Source: an uncultured Latescibacterota bacterium (GTDB lineage Bacteria; Latescibacterota; UBA2968; UBA8231). Taken from it: 64,000 nt of DNA. Position 1 is the first letter of the stretch. Each line of letters starts with the position of its first letter. The notes below the pieces were generated by a model. That model saw only the letters and a list, made by a program, of their open reading frames with translations. It did not search any database and had not been told where the DNA came from. Below, one piece after another: positions 25,404 through 34,174 of this stretch. Made by a program: the position numbers and the translations under genes. The stretch lies in the NCBI GenBank assembly GCA_958295495.1, contig OY282352.1, positions 1,612,001-1,676,000 on the forward strand, written 5' to 3'.

Positions 25404-26348
25404 TTACTGGACGTAGGCAGACTTGATGCGACCCCAGCTATTCTCCTCGACCGCGCTCTCAATCGCACTGAAATCGACGCGCGGATCAACGGGGGCCAGC
25501 AGGAAATCCGTGGCCGAAGCCGTGGTTTTCCACACGTCGCTGGCACCCGAAAGGGACCACTGGCCAGAGTGCTCGGTATCCTGGCCGACGCCGCCGTCGG
25601 CACCGGCTACATCGCTGTCGAAGACCGCCCAGCCCAAGCCGGTGATCTCGCCCTCGTTGTAGTCGTGGATGACGCTGCCCTCTGGGTCGTTAAAGAGAAA
25701 GTCGTCCCAAGCTTGACGCCGCACCTCGATAAAGGCCGTGGCCTCGCCGCCGCCGATTTGGCCGTCCAAGCGGAAGCCGTGGTCGGCGTAGGGCAGGTCG
25801 TCGTGCCACTGCGCTTGGGTCATCCAAAACCACGACCAACTCTCTTGGCCGTCGGGGCCGAGGTTTGGGAAGCGGGTGTGGTAGGACTGCGCCCAGCGGC
25901 CTTGGGCCAAGGTGCGCTCTTCCTCGTCCTCAATGTCGGCGGCACCAAAGCGCATCTGTTCGCCGCCGTGGTCGCCGTCAACGTGCATTTCCCAGCTATC
26001 GTCGCCGCCGGCCACGCCGCCCATGGCGTCGCGATCGTAGAAGTCGTCAAAGCGCTCCATCATAAAATAGAGGCTGTTGGTCGATTCGCTCCAGCCGACG
26101 ATGGTGCGGAAGTTCAAGTCGCCGAAATCGGCCGGCTTTTCGCCGTTGAACTCGGTGTGCTCGGCAAAGGAAATCAAGTAGTCCTCGGGCACGATCGACC
26201 ATTCGGACAAGTCGCCATCCAGCGTTGGCTCAAGGCCCGCCGGCCACTGGAAAGCCGTGCGCACAGTACCCTCGGGCACGTGCGCCGTAGCCGTGGCGAC
26301 GACGCCCATGCACAGGGCCAGTGCGAGCAAAACAGTGATTTTCTGCAA
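25404..26348 (-). CDS. Secreted CBM9-like (DOMON-like) protein
   Basis: 314 residues. Start at TTG 26348: the frame has an ATG at 26354, but AGGAGG directly abuts it, and only the TTG two codons on has proper spacing (6 nt). The signal peptide MQKITVLLALALCMGVVATATA is clean. The mature protein opens with EPTLDGDLSEWS, typical of family 9 carbohydrate-binding-like domains, and continues with NSLYFMMERFDDFYDRD and DDSWEMHVDGDHGG, an acidic and aromatic surface. It lacks a catalytic domain. Being the first gene of the surface-protein block with a strong SD and a downstream hairpin, it may be the most highly expressed. Ligand unknown. Confidence 0.75.
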   Translation of the reverse strand: MQKITVLLALALCMGVVATATAHVPEGTVRTAFQWPAGLEPTLDGDLSEWSIVPEDYLISFAEHTEFNGEKPADFGDLNFRTIVGWSESTNSLYFMMERFDDFYDRDAMGGVAGGDDSWEMHVDGDHGGEQMRFGAADIEDEEERTLAQGRWAQSYHTRFPNLGPDGQESWSWFWMTQAQWHDDLPYADHGFRLDGQIGGGEATAFIEVRRQAWDDFLFNDPEGSVIHDYNEGEITGLGWAVFDSDVAGADGGVGQDTEHSGQWSLSGASDVWKTTASATDFLLAPVDPRVDFSAIESAVEENSWGRIKSAYVQ

Positions 26349-26472
26349 AATCATCCTCCTTGGGTTTAGTTGAAACGCCCGCCGCAGCGGGGCATATCTC
26401 TAATTAAAACAGATACTTTTGTTTTACTTCACTTACTTAGGCAACGACCTCCTTTCTCTGTGTGGTTGTAAT

Positions 26473-27996
26473 CTACTGAGGTGTTTGCAAGTGTGCAATG
26501 CGGCTTTGAGCCGCCGCCAGAACCTTCTCGTCGCCGCGCCAGTGCCGGACAAAGGCCCCGTACGCAAGGCGCGCCGCCGTGGTCGCGCCCTGTTGCTCGT
26601 AGGCTTGGCCCAGTGCGTAGTGGGAGCGCGCGTGAGTGGAATCGCGCCGCACGACCTCCTCGAACTGGGCGATGGCCTCGGTCAAGGAATCGCCCCGGGC
26701 CAAGGCCATGCCCAATCCGTAGTACGCGTCGCGCAGCTCGGCGTCGCAGGCGAGGGCGGCCCGATAAGAGGCGATGGCTTTTTCCAAGTCGCCCTGCAGG
26801 GCATAGACATTGCCCAAGGCGTTGTGCGCCTTGGCGTAGCAGGCGTCGATGTCCAAGGCGCGGGAAAACGCGGCTTCGGCTTCGGCCCAACGCTGCTTTT
26901 GCGCGTGGGCAAAGCCCATGGTAAAGTGCGCTTCGGGCGCGCGCCGGCCCCGCGGCTCGTGCGCCGCGATTGTGCCGGCCAAGTGCGCGGCGCGCTCGAC
27001 ATCGCCCTGCCGCAGGTGTAGCTGGACCACCGCGGCCAGCGCGTCAACGTGCTCGGGCGCGCGGCTGAGCACTTCCTTGTACGTGCTCAGCGCGTCGGCG
27101 TAGTGCCCCAAGCGCGTCTGCGCTCGGCCCAGCGCCAAGCGCGCCTCCACATTGCCGGGATCCCTCTCCAGCACCTTTTCTAAGGTCTCTTCCCGCTCCG
27201 CCAAGTCGAGCAGGCCCTCTAGGTGCGCGAGCATGGCTGCGGCTTCGTCGTAGCGGCCTTGGGCCGAGTACAAATTCGCCAAGTCGTGGTACACTTCGCC
27301 GTAGTTGGCGTCGAGCACCACGGCCCGGTTGAGTGCCTGCGCGGCTTCGTCGTACCGCTTCTCGTTTAAGTAGAGCCGTCCCATGTCCCGCCAGATTTCT
27401 TTGCGCTTTGGTGCCAACTCGGCCGCTTCCACCAAAACCTCTTCGGCGCGCGCAGTGCGGCCCTGCTGGCTGTAGAGCAAGGCTAGGGCCTGCCGCGCTT
27501 CCACGTCTTTTGGGGCGATGTAAAGTGCCTTCAGCAGGGCCTCTTCGGCGCGCTCGTATTGCCCCTGCTCCTTGTGCAAGAAGGCCAACAAGCGATAGGA
27601 GCTAGGCGATTGGGGATCGAAGCGCAGCGCGGTTTCCGCCGCCGCTACGGCCTGCGGGTAGCGGCCTGCTTCGAGGTGGGCGATGGCCAAGTTGTGATAG
27701 GAGGGAATGTACGTCGAATCCAGCGCAATGGCCCGCGCAAAGTGCGCGGCTGCAGCCGTGCTCTTGCGCTGCAAATGCGCCAAGCCGAGGTAGAAGTGCG
27801 CGTCGCGGGACAGGGAATCGCGGTGGACGGCCTCTTGGTACACGGCCGCGGCTTGGTCGTACTGGCCCTGATCCAAATAGGCCCTCCCCACCGCGAGCAG
27901 TGGATCGCCTGTTGGCGGCTCCTGCCGCACTTCGCCGCATCCTCCGATGGAGAGGAGGGCGAGAAGGGCGATGCGATCCACGGGCGGGAAGGGCAT
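26473..27996 (-). CDS. TPR-repeat lipoprotein
   Basis: 507 residues from the ATG at 27996, giving MPFPPVDRIALLALLSIGGC, a lipoprotein signal with the lipidated Cys at position 20. An upstream extension to 28119 would hide the signal and is not used. The rest is about a dozen TPR units (AVGRAYLDQGQYDQAAAVYQEAV, PSYHNLAIAHLEAGRYPQAVAAA and so on), spaced every 34 residues. TPR lipoproteins of this kind act as periplasmic scaffolds. It is transcribed toward the CBM9-like gene, 124 nt ahead of it, and divergently from the beta-helix gene. No clear SD is visible. Confidence 0.8.
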   Translation of the reverse strand: MPFPPVDRIALLALLSIGGCGEVRQEPPTGDPLLAVGRAYLDQGQYDQAAAVYQEAVHRDSLSRDAHFYLGLAHLQRKSTAAAAHFARAIALDSTYIPSYHNLAIAHLEAGRYPQAVAAAETALRFDPQSPSSYRLLAFLHKEQGQYERAEEALLKALYIAPKDVEARQALALLYSQQGRTARAEEVLVEAAELAPKRKEIWRDMGRLYLNEKRYDEAAQALNRAVVLDANYGEVYHDLANLYSAQGRYDEAAAMLAHLEGLLDLAEREETLEKVLERDPGNVEARLALGRAQTRLGHYADALSTYKEVLSRAPEHVDALAAVVQLHLRQGDVERAAHLAGTIAAHEPRGRRAPEAHFTMGFAHAQKQRWAEAEAAFSRALDIDACYAKAHNALGNVYALQGDLEKAIASYRAALACDAELRDAYYGLGMALARGDSLTEAIAQFEEVVRRDSTHARSHYALGQAYEQQGATTAARLAYGAFVRHWRGDEKVLAAAQSRIAHLQTPQ

Positions 27997-28024
27997 GTCG
28001 TAATCAGAACGGCGACTATAAACG

Positions 28025-28052
28025 TTGCAAGTGCTTGTCTTGTATGTATATA
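28025..28052 (+). promoter_or_regulatory. Possible promoter of the beta-helix gene
   Basis: TTGCAA (28025-28030), a 16-nt spacer and TATATA (28047-28052) lie in an AT-rich 80-nt divergent intergenic region otherwise surrounded by GC-rich genes. Confidence 0.35.
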
Positions 28053-28108
28053 TGTAGTTAAAGATTTGGATATTATACATGCACCTAAAACCTAAGTCAA
28101 GAAAGAAA

Positions 28109-29284
28109 ATGTCTCGCAATTTGGCTTTTTTTGGCCGGGCGGCAGCCTGTTTTTTCGCGTTTTTCCTTCTCTCCGCAGGCTGCGATCCTCCGCCCCCACA
28201 ACCCCAAGCGGACGCCGCGTATCACGTCTATCCGGGCGACAGCATCCAAGCGGCCCTCGAAGCGGCGGCCCGCGACCCAATCCACAAGACCGTCAAGGTT
28301 CACGCGGGGACCTATCGGCCGCAGCGGGCCGGCCAAGCGATGCTCTTTTTCGCGGCCCGCCACGATGGCATCGCGCTCGAAGCGGTGGGGCGCGTGGTGC
28401 TGACAGCCGCCCATGCCGAGCGAGCCGATCCCAACGCGGCAAGTTACCCGGCCATCGTCAACCACGTAGTCTTTTTTGGCGATGGCATCTCCCCAAACAC
28501 CGTCCTGCGCGGTTTCGCCATCACTGGCGCCAACAATTTTGCCAGCCGCAGCGAAGGCCCTTCACCCATTCAGCCGGACTCCTCCAACGGCGTGCGCTGG
28601 GAAAAGGGGCTGTTCTTTTACGCCGACGGCGGCGGCATCAAGGTATTTGGCCGCTCCTATCCAACCCTCGAAGGGCTGGAAATTTACGACAACTTTGCCA
28701 GCCCCTGCGGCGGCGGCATCTCCATTGAGCATCGGGGGTTCGACGCCGAAGCCGTGCTGATTAAAAACTCCGTTTTCCGCAACAATAGCTGCCAAATCAC
28801 TGGCGCGGCCGTCGATGTGCTGCCCGGCAGCGCGGCCGTGCTCGACAACTGCCTCTTCGTCGGCAATGTCGCCAATACCGGCCCGGACTACGTGGGCCGT
28901 CGCGGCGGCGTTGAATACAACAAGGCGCACGGCTCGGGGGCGTTGACGGTCTTTCCCGGGGGGCGCGTCGAGGTGCGCGACTGCACCTTCACGGACAACT
29001 GGAACGGCGTTGACGACAAGGGCCGCGGCAGCGCGTACCACAATACCATTTTCTGGATGAACGTGCGCACTGGTGGCATCGCTCCCGGCAGCCGCTACGA
29101 GGTTGATCTGCTCGACAGCCGCCGCTTTAGCGGCTGCTTTGTCCGCGGCCAGCTCGACGACCTGCGCGGCACCTTGGACCCTAAGCGCAATGTGCTCCAA
29201 GCACCCGATCCGCAATTCGACGAGCACTACCGGCCCCAAGCCCCTGCCTACGCCGGAGTGGGCTACCGGCCGCCGGAGGAATAA
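28109..29284 (+). CDS. Right-handed beta-helix lipoprotein
   Basis: 391 residues. The lipoprotein leader ends FFAFFLLSAGC. Repeated short strands with turn motifs fit a pectate-lyase-like parallel beta helix: VHAGTYRPQRAG, LRGFAITGANNF, LEGLEIYDNFASPCGGGI, LIKNSVFRNNSC, LDNCLFVGNVAN and VRDCTFTDNWNG. It opens with the YPGDSIQAALEAA segment common to such folds. No pectate-lyase catalytic Asp/Arg cluster can be assigned, so binding or hydrolysis of a surface glycan is only inferred. ATG at 28109 is preferred as it gives the compact leader; ATG 28079 is in frame. Divergent from the TPR lipoprotein. Confidence 0.75.
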   Translation: MSRNLAFFGRAAACFFAFFLLSAGCDPPPPQPQADAAYHVYPGDSIQAALEAAARDPIHKTVKVHAGTYRPQRAGQAMLFFAARHDGIALEAVGRVVLTAAHAERADPNAASYPAIVNHVVFFGDGISPNTVLRGFAITGANNFASRSEGPSPIQPDSSNGVRWEKGLFFYADGGGIKVFGRSYPTLEGLEIYDNFASPCGGGISIEHRGFDAEAVLIKNSVFRNNSCQITGAAVDVLPGSAAVLDNCLFVGNVANTGPDYVGRRGGVEYNKAHGSGALTVFPGGRVEVRDCTFTDNWNGVDDKGRGSAYHNTIFWMNVRTGGIAPGSRYEVDLLDSRRFSGCFVRGQLDDLRGTLDPKRNVLQAPDPQFDEHYRPQAPAYAGVGYRPPEE

Positions 29285-29289
29285 ACTTT

Positions 29290-29508
29290 TCGACTTCATC
29301 CAACAACATTCCCTTCCAAGCTACCTGCAATCTGCTGGAACGGCTGGGGTCGAAGAAGCGAGTCAAAGGGTCGCATCCTATATTCACTAAGGACGGCATT
29401 TAGCGCCCGATTAATCTTAATCTCCAGCCGAGAAAGGACGGCACCTGTAAACCCTATCAGGTGCGCCCGATGCGTGAATTTTTTTATCTTTGCGATTTGG
29501 GAGAATAG
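29290..29508 (+). pseudogene. HicA-like toxin remnant with an in-frame stop
   Basis: A continuous frame from 29290 to the TAG at 29506-29508 reads as a HicA mRNA interferase interrupted by one TAG at 29401-29403. The upstream part gives NIPFQATCNLLERLGSKKRV and KGSHPIFTKDGI, with the GSH catalytic histidine; the downstream part gives RPINLNLQP and the DGTCKPYQVR segment, where HicA homologues have NLQP-x-GxAKPYQVRQ. There is no ATG or GTG before NIPF, although GGAGGA at 29274-29279 would serve as an SD. The order toxin then HicB-like gene two bases later is canonical. A premature stop plus missing start suggest the toxin is dead; a sequencing error or suppression cannot be excluded. Confidence 0.65.
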
Positions 29509-29510
29509 TC

Positions 29511-29708
29511 ATGCACAAATACCCCATGCAGTTATACTGGAGTGAGGACGATGAGGCCTTTATCGTCGAGGTGCCCGACTTGTTAGGCTGCGCGGCTGAT
29601 GGCCCTACTCCAGAAGAAGCTGCTATTGACCGTTGGCTTTGGGCGGCCCGAGAGGAAGGTTGGAAAATCCCCGAATGCTCGCCCCGTCCCCTCCAAACGG
29701 CTAGCTGA
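29511..29708 (+). CDS. HicB-like antitoxin, shortened
   Basis: 65 residues: MHKYPMQLYWSEDDEAFIVEVPDLLGC then ADGPTPEEAA, the HicB partial RNase-H-like fold, and WLWAAREEGWKIPE. Typical HicB proteins have about ten more residues between the EEA and W segments (an alanine-rich helix), so this copy has an internal in-frame deletion. ATG 29511 has GGGAG eight bases upstream; the frame to 29490 is not used. It overlaps the next gene by one base (TGATG). Paired with a broken hicA; it may still serve as a transcriptional repressor or be a relic. Confidence 0.65.
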   Translation: MHKYPMQLYWSEDDEAFIVEVPDLLGCAADGPTPEEAAIDRWLWAAREEGWKIPECSPRPLQTAS

Positions 29709-31957
29709 TGGCCAATATCCATTGTTGGCTGAAACTGCTCTCGGCCCTCGTCGTCCTTTCGCTGGCGGCACCGCACCACACCGGGGCACAGGGCGCTGCT
29801 GCTATCCGCCAACAGCGGCTCGAATTGGACCGCACGGTCTGGTCGGCCGAGCGTCGCGCCCAGCAGTACGAGGCCGTCTTTGTCGCCTTGTGGGACCGAC
29901 TGCGCGCTGCCGAGGAGGCGCGGCCAGTGCTGGCCGCTTTCCCCTTTGATCAACTGCTGCTCGGCACCCGGCAGAACAGCGTCGAGCACGACTGGGACAT
30001 CTTTGAAACGCACTATGGCGGCCCGCCGCGCGCACTCGACCCCAGGCAGTGGTCGGCCCTGCTCGAACGATGGGCAGAAGAGGGCCTCGTTCTCGAGCAG
30101 TCCGAATGGCACCACAAACAATTTACCCCGGCCAAAGACGGCTCGGCCCGCTCTTTAATAGATCTGAAACTGCACGTCAAAAACCGCGCTAGGCGTCTAA
30201 TCGTCAGCGGGGACCTGTCCGTCACTTGGAGCGAGCGGCAAGACGAGGCCGGGCACTATATCCCCGCCACCATCGACGCCTCGAAGCTGACGCTGACCGA
30301 ACGCCGCGGCGCACCCGCTTTTGCCACCTCGGCCATTTTGGCGGACGATACCGCGCTCTCGCCCCTCATCGCCGCCGACCTCGACGGCAACGGTTTCGAC
30401 GACTTGCTCGCGCTGGGTGCCAACCTACTCTACCGCAATCAGGACGGACGCCCCCTGTCGGAGCATGGGGCAGGCTTTGCGCCCGAGCCGCTTTTGGCGT
30501 ATCCACCTCCGGGCGGTCGCATCGAAGTGGCCCTCTTGGCCGATTTTACCGGCGATGGTGCGCCCGACCTAATCGTCGGCGGCCCTGGGCAATTGCTGGG
30601 TCTGTACGAGGGCGGCAAGAGCTTCGACCAACCCGGGTTGGCCATTGCGACCCGGCCCCTGCAATACCCCGAAGCCATGAGCGCCGGCGACATAGACGGC
30701 GACGGCGATCTCGATTTGTGGGTTGGCCAGTACCGGCCGCCCTACCGCGAGGGGCAGATGCCCACGCCCTACTACGACGCCAACGACGGCTATCCCGCGT
30801 ACTTGCTGAGCAACGACGGCCGCGCCCGCTTCACCGACATCACCGCCCAAGCGGGCCTCGCAACCAAGCGCAAGCGGCGCACGTACAGCGGCTCCTTGGC
30901 CGATCTCGATGGCGACGACGACCTCGACCTGCTAGTCGTCAGCGACTTCGCCGGCATCGACCTGTACTACAACGACGGCACCGGCACCTTTGCCGATGTC
31001 ACCTCCCGAACCGTCAGCGAGGCATCGACCTTTGGCATGTCCCACGTCTTTGGCGACTACAATGCCGACGGCCGCCTCGACATGTACGTGGTGGGCATGA
31101 GTTCGACCACGGCGCGCCGCCTCAATTACCTCGGTCTTGGGCGCGAGGAGTACCCCGAGCACCACCAGCAGCGCCGGGCCATGGGCTTTGGCAACCGGCT
31201 TTACCTCGGGCGCGCGGACGCTCGGTTCAGCATTGCCCCAAGCACGGAGCAAGTGGCGCGCACCGGGTGGTCTTGGGGCGTGGCCTCCGCGGACTTCGAC
31301 AACGACGGCGACGACGAAATCTACGTGGCCAATGGCCATCTCAGCGGCGAGACCGCCCAAGACTACTGCACCACCTTCTGGACGCACGACATCTACACCG
31401 GCGACTCCGCGCCCGACCCGCAACTGGCCGATTTTTTCGCCGAGGTGATGGCGGACTGGCACAGCGCGGGCATCTCGTGGAACGGCTTCGAGCACAACAA
31501 GCTCTACCTGAGCGGAGGGGGCCGCTCCTTTGTCGAGATCGGCTATCTGATGGGCGTGGCTTTTGAATTCGATGCGCGCACCGTGCTCGACCTGGACATA
31601 GATGGCGACGGGCGCGTGGATCTATTGGTCAGCGAGTGGTCCGGCACTCCGCGCCGCGAGCGGGTCCACGTCTTGCACAATGTTTGGCCCGGAGGCAACA
31701 ACTGGCTCGGCGTGCGCCTCAAGGGCGCGGCCGGCACTTCCCCCATCGGCGCACGCATCACCCTGCGCTCGTCTCAAGGCACCAAAACGCAGTGGGTCTA
31801 TACCGGCGAATCCTTCGACTCCCAGCGCTCGCCCACCCGCCATTTCGGCTTGGGCCGCGGCGAGCAGGTCGAAGCGGTCGAAGTGCAGTGGCCCGGCGGG
31901 AAGATCACCACCCTATCTGAGCCGCAGATCAACCGCTACCACGAACTGACGCCCTGA
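29708..31957 (+). CDS. FG-GAP repeat / ASPIC-UnbV domain secreted protein
   Basis: 749 residues with a signal peptide (LKLLSALVVLSLAAPHHTGAQ). After a charged N-terminal region, FG-GAP repeats form a beta-propeller (DLDGNGFDDLLAL, DFTGDGAPDLIVG, DIDGDGDLDLWVG, DLDGDDDLDLLVV, DYNADGRLDMYVV, DFDNDGDDEIYVA, DIDGDGRVDLLVS), each with a Ca-binding D-x-D/N-x-D/N loop. The C-terminus (NNWLGVRLKGAAG, GARITLRSSQG, SFDSQRSPTRHFGLG, VEVQWPGG) is an ASPIC/UnbV domain, as in CRTAC1-like proteins. The closely related protein at 32090-34135 follows in the same direction. Probably surface-bound and adhesive; no enzymatic motif is seen. Confidence 0.85.
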   Translation: MANIHCWLKLLSALVVLSLAAPHHTGAQGAAAIRQQRLELDRTVWSAERRAQQYEAVFVALWDRLRAAEEARPVLAAFPFDQLLLGTRQNSVEHDWDIFETHYGGPPRALDPRQWSALLERWAEEGLVLEQSEWHHKQFTPAKDGSARSLIDLKLHVKNRARRLIVSGDLSVTWSERQDEAGHYIPATIDASKLTLTERRGAPAFATSAILADDTALSPLIAADLDGNGFDDLLALGANLLYRNQDGRPLSEHGAGFAPEPLLAYPPPGGRIEVALLADFTGDGAPDLIVGGPGQLLGLYEGGKSFDQPGLAIATRPLQYPEAMSAGDIDGDGDLDLWVGQYRPPYREGQMPTPYYDANDGYPAYLLSNDGRARFTDITAQAGLATKRKRRTYSGSLADLDGDDDLDLLVVSDFAGIDLYYNDGTGTFADVTSRTVSEASTFGMSHVFGDYNADGRLDMYVVGMSSTTARRLNYLGLGREEYPEHHQQRRAMGFGNRLYLGRADARFSIAPSTEQVARTGWSWGVASADFDNDGDDEIYVANGHLSGETAQDYCTTFWTHDIYTGDSAPDPQLADFFAEVMADWHSAGISWNGFEHNKLYLSGGGRSFVEIGYLMGVAFEFDARTVLDLDIDGDGRVDLLVSEWSGTPRRERVHVLHNVWPGGNNWLGVRLKGAAGTSPIGARITLRSSQGTKTQWVYTGESFDSQRSPTRHFGLGRGEQVEAVEVQWPGGKITTLSEPQINRYHELTP

Positions 31958-31961
31958 AGAC

Positions 31962-32234
31962 ATGCGCTACGCCACCCACTTCAACGGCATCCCCTTGTCC
32001 GGCACCCTTGCGGCGGACCCGGCGTTGGACGACCACTACGAGTACTCCTGCATCGAAACGCCCCTCGGCCCCAAAAGTCTGCTGCTGACATGGCGATTGC
32101 GCCGGGTGGATGGCAGCCCATTCGCGGAAGCCGCAGTACCCGGTCTAGACCTACACCGCGCCTTCTCGCGCACCAACGTCGCTCTGCCGCCCGCGCCGCC
32201 CGCGGTGTGGGAGCCGGTCTGGTGCTCCTTCTAA
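31962..32234 (+). CDS. Small hypothetical protein between two FG-GAP genes
   Basis: 90 residues beginning MRYATHFNGIPLSGTLAADP, no signal peptide, no recognised domain. The ATG is four bases after the stop of the preceding gene and the frame has codon use like its neighbours. It overlaps the following gene's longest frame by 145 nt, but the latter could start at GTG 32207 and then overlap by only 28 nt. No SD is clear. It may be a real conserved small protein; it is listed with moderate confidence because the evidence is context and codon use only. Confidence 0.45.
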   Translation: MRYATHFNGIPLSGTLAADPALDDHYEYSCIETPLGPKSLLLTWRLRRVDGSPFAEAAVPGLDLHRAFSRTNVALPPAPPAVWEPVWCSF

Positions 32235-34135
32235 TTCTCTTGTCTTTGTCGGCGGTCCGAGTCGTGGCCGCCGATTCGCCGGTCGCCGTTGGCGTCCCCC
32301 CGGAAGTTTTGGATCCGCCTTGGCTGCAAAGCCGTCGCCAGAGCCAGCTAGACGCGGCGAACAGCTACGCGGTCTTTTGCGATTTTCGCTTCACCGACCG
32401 CCAACCCGCAAGCGGCATTGCCTTCCACCACCGCATCGTCGATGACTCGGGGCGGCACTACCGGCCCAATCACTACGACCACGGCAATGGGATTGCCTTG
32501 GCAGATGTCGATGGCGACGGGCGCACAGACCTCTACTTTGTCAACCAAGCGGGGGGCAACGGGCTGTGGCGCAACGCGGGCGGCGGCCAATTCGCCGACA
32601 TCACCGAGCGGGGCGGCGTGGCACTCGCCGACCGCATTGGCGCGACCGCTTCCTTGGCCGACCTAGACAACGACGGAGCACCCGACCTGTACGTCACCAA
32701 CGTGCGCGTGGGCAATGTGCTCTTTCGCAATCGAGGCGACGGGCGCTTTGCGGATATTTCCCAAGGGTCTGGCCTCAATCACAAAGGGCATTCTTCGGCG
32801 GCCCTCTTCTTCGACTACGACCGCGACGGACAGCTCGACCTCTTTTTGACCAATATTGGGCAGTACACCGAGCGCGGCGACCCGGTCGCGGTTATTGGCT
32901 TTGCGCCCGAGGAGCAACCGGATCAGTACCACTACTACGTCGGCTTTAAGGACGCCTTTGCCGGGCACCTCAAGCCCGAGCGCACCGAGCCGAGCCTGCT
33001 CTTCCGCAATGTGGGCGAAAATCGCTTTGTCGATGTGACCGAGGAGGTTGGGATCAAGGCCGATGGCTGGTCCGGCGATGCAGTCCCCCTAGACGCCAAC
33101 GAAGACGGCTGGCCAGACCTGTACGTGCTCAACATGCAGGGGCACGATCAATACTACGAAAACGACCAAGGCCAGCGCTTTATCGACAAGAGCCTAGCGG
33201 TCTTCCCGCGCACGCCGTGGGGGTCCATGTCGGCCCAGATTCTCGACTTTGACAACGACGGCCACCAAGACCTCTACGTCACCGATATGCACTCGGACAT
33301 GAGCGAGGACATTGGGCCGGAGCGCGAAAAGCTCAAGTCGCGCATGCAGTGGACCGAGAGCTTTCTCCGCTCGGGCGGGCGCAGCATCTACGGCAATGCC
33401 TTTTACCACCGCCAAACCGACGGCACCTACGCCGAGATCTCCGACTCCATCGGCTCGGAAAACTACTGGCCTTGGGGACTGAGTGCGGGCGACCTCAACG
33501 CCGACGGGTACGAAGATGTCTTTATCACCGCCAGCATGAACTACGCCTTCCGCTACGCAGTCAACGCCCTGTTGCTCAACGACCGCGGCAAGGGCTTCCT
33601 CGACGCCGAATTTGCCCTTGGGGTCGAGCCGCGACGCGAAGGGCGCACGGCCATGCCTTGGTTTGCCTTGGATTGCGCTGGGGAATATGCAGCCCATCCC
33701 GACTGCGAGGGACGCAGCGGTCCCCACGTCTTCTGGGGTGCGCTAGGCTCGCGCACATCGGCGCTGGCGGACTTGGACGACGATGGCGACTTAGACATTG
33801 TCACCAATGAGTTCAATGCGCCGCCGATGGTGCTAATCAGCAATCTGAGCGACCAAAAAGCGGACCTCAACTTCCTCAAGATTCGCCTGATCGGCACCCG
33901 CTCCAACCGCGATGGCCTCGGCGCGGTAGTCTGCGTCCACACCCGTACCCAAACCTATACCCGAGTACACGACGGCAAATCCGGCTATCTCTCGCAGAGC
34001 CTCTTGCCGCTCTATTTCGGCTTGGGCCAAACCAGCACCGTCGAGCGCATCAAAGTGCAGTGGCCTTCTGGTATCGCGCAGACCGTGGCCGGCCCCATAG
34101 AGAGCAACCAACTCGTCGAAATTAGGGAACCGTAA
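32090..34135 (+). CDS. FG-GAP repeat / ASPIC-UnbV domain secreted protein (second copy)
   Basis: 681 residues. A signal-like segment (GAGLVLLLILLSLSAVRVVA) sits about 40 residues in, so GTG 32207 may be the true start. FG-GAP propeller repeats with Ca loops (DVDGDGRTDLYFV, DLDNDGAPDLYVT, DYDRDGQLDLFLT, DANEDGWPDLYVL, DFDNDGHQDLYVT, DLNADGYEDVFIT, DLDDDGDLDIVTN) end in an ASPIC/UnbV domain (NFLKIRLIGTRSNRDGLGAV, SGYLSQSLLPLYFGLG, IKVQWPSG). It differs from the first copy mainly in the N-terminal region. Overlaps the 31962 reading frame. Probably extracellular or surface-bound. Confidence 0.8.
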   Translation: MAIAPGGWQPIRGSRSTRSRPTPRLLAHQRRSAARAARGVGAGLVLLLILLSLSAVRVVAADSPVAVGVPPEVLDPPWLQSRRQSQLDAANSYAVFCDFRFTDRQPASGIAFHHRIVDDSGRHYRPNHYDHGNGIALADVDGDGRTDLYFVNQAGGNGLWRNAGGGQFADITERGGVALADRIGATASLADLDNDGAPDLYVTNVRVGNVLFRNRGDGRFADISQGSGLNHKGHSSAALFFDYDRDGQLDLFLTNIGQYTERGDPVAVIGFAPEEQPDQYHYYVGFKDAFAGHLKPERTEPSLLFRNVGENRFVDVTEEVGIKADGWSGDAVPLDANEDGWPDLYVLNMQGHDQYYENDQGQRFIDKSLAVFPRTPWGSMSAQILDFDNDGHQDLYVTDMHSDMSEDIGPEREKLKSRMQWTESFLRSGGRSIYGNAFYHRQTDGTYAEISDSIGSENYWPWGLSAGDLNADGYEDVFITASMNYAFRYAVNALLLNDRGKGFLDAEFALGVEPRREGRTAMPWFALDCAGEYAAHPDCEGRSGPHVFWGALGSRTSALADLDDDGDLDIVTNEFNAPPMVLISNLSDQKADLNFLKIRLIGTRSNRDGLGAVVCVHTRTQTYTRVHDGKSGYLSQSLLPLYFGLGQTSTVERIKVQWPSGIAQTVAGPIESNQLVEIREP

Positions 34136-34174
34136 GGGTACAGAGGGGTTAGGCGGGTGCCGATTCTTTATTCC

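Noticed and set aside
30226..31566. 446-codon frame inside the FG-GAP gene
   Set aside because: Overlapping, Arg-rich shadow frame; the FG-GAP repeats are unmistakable in the other frame.
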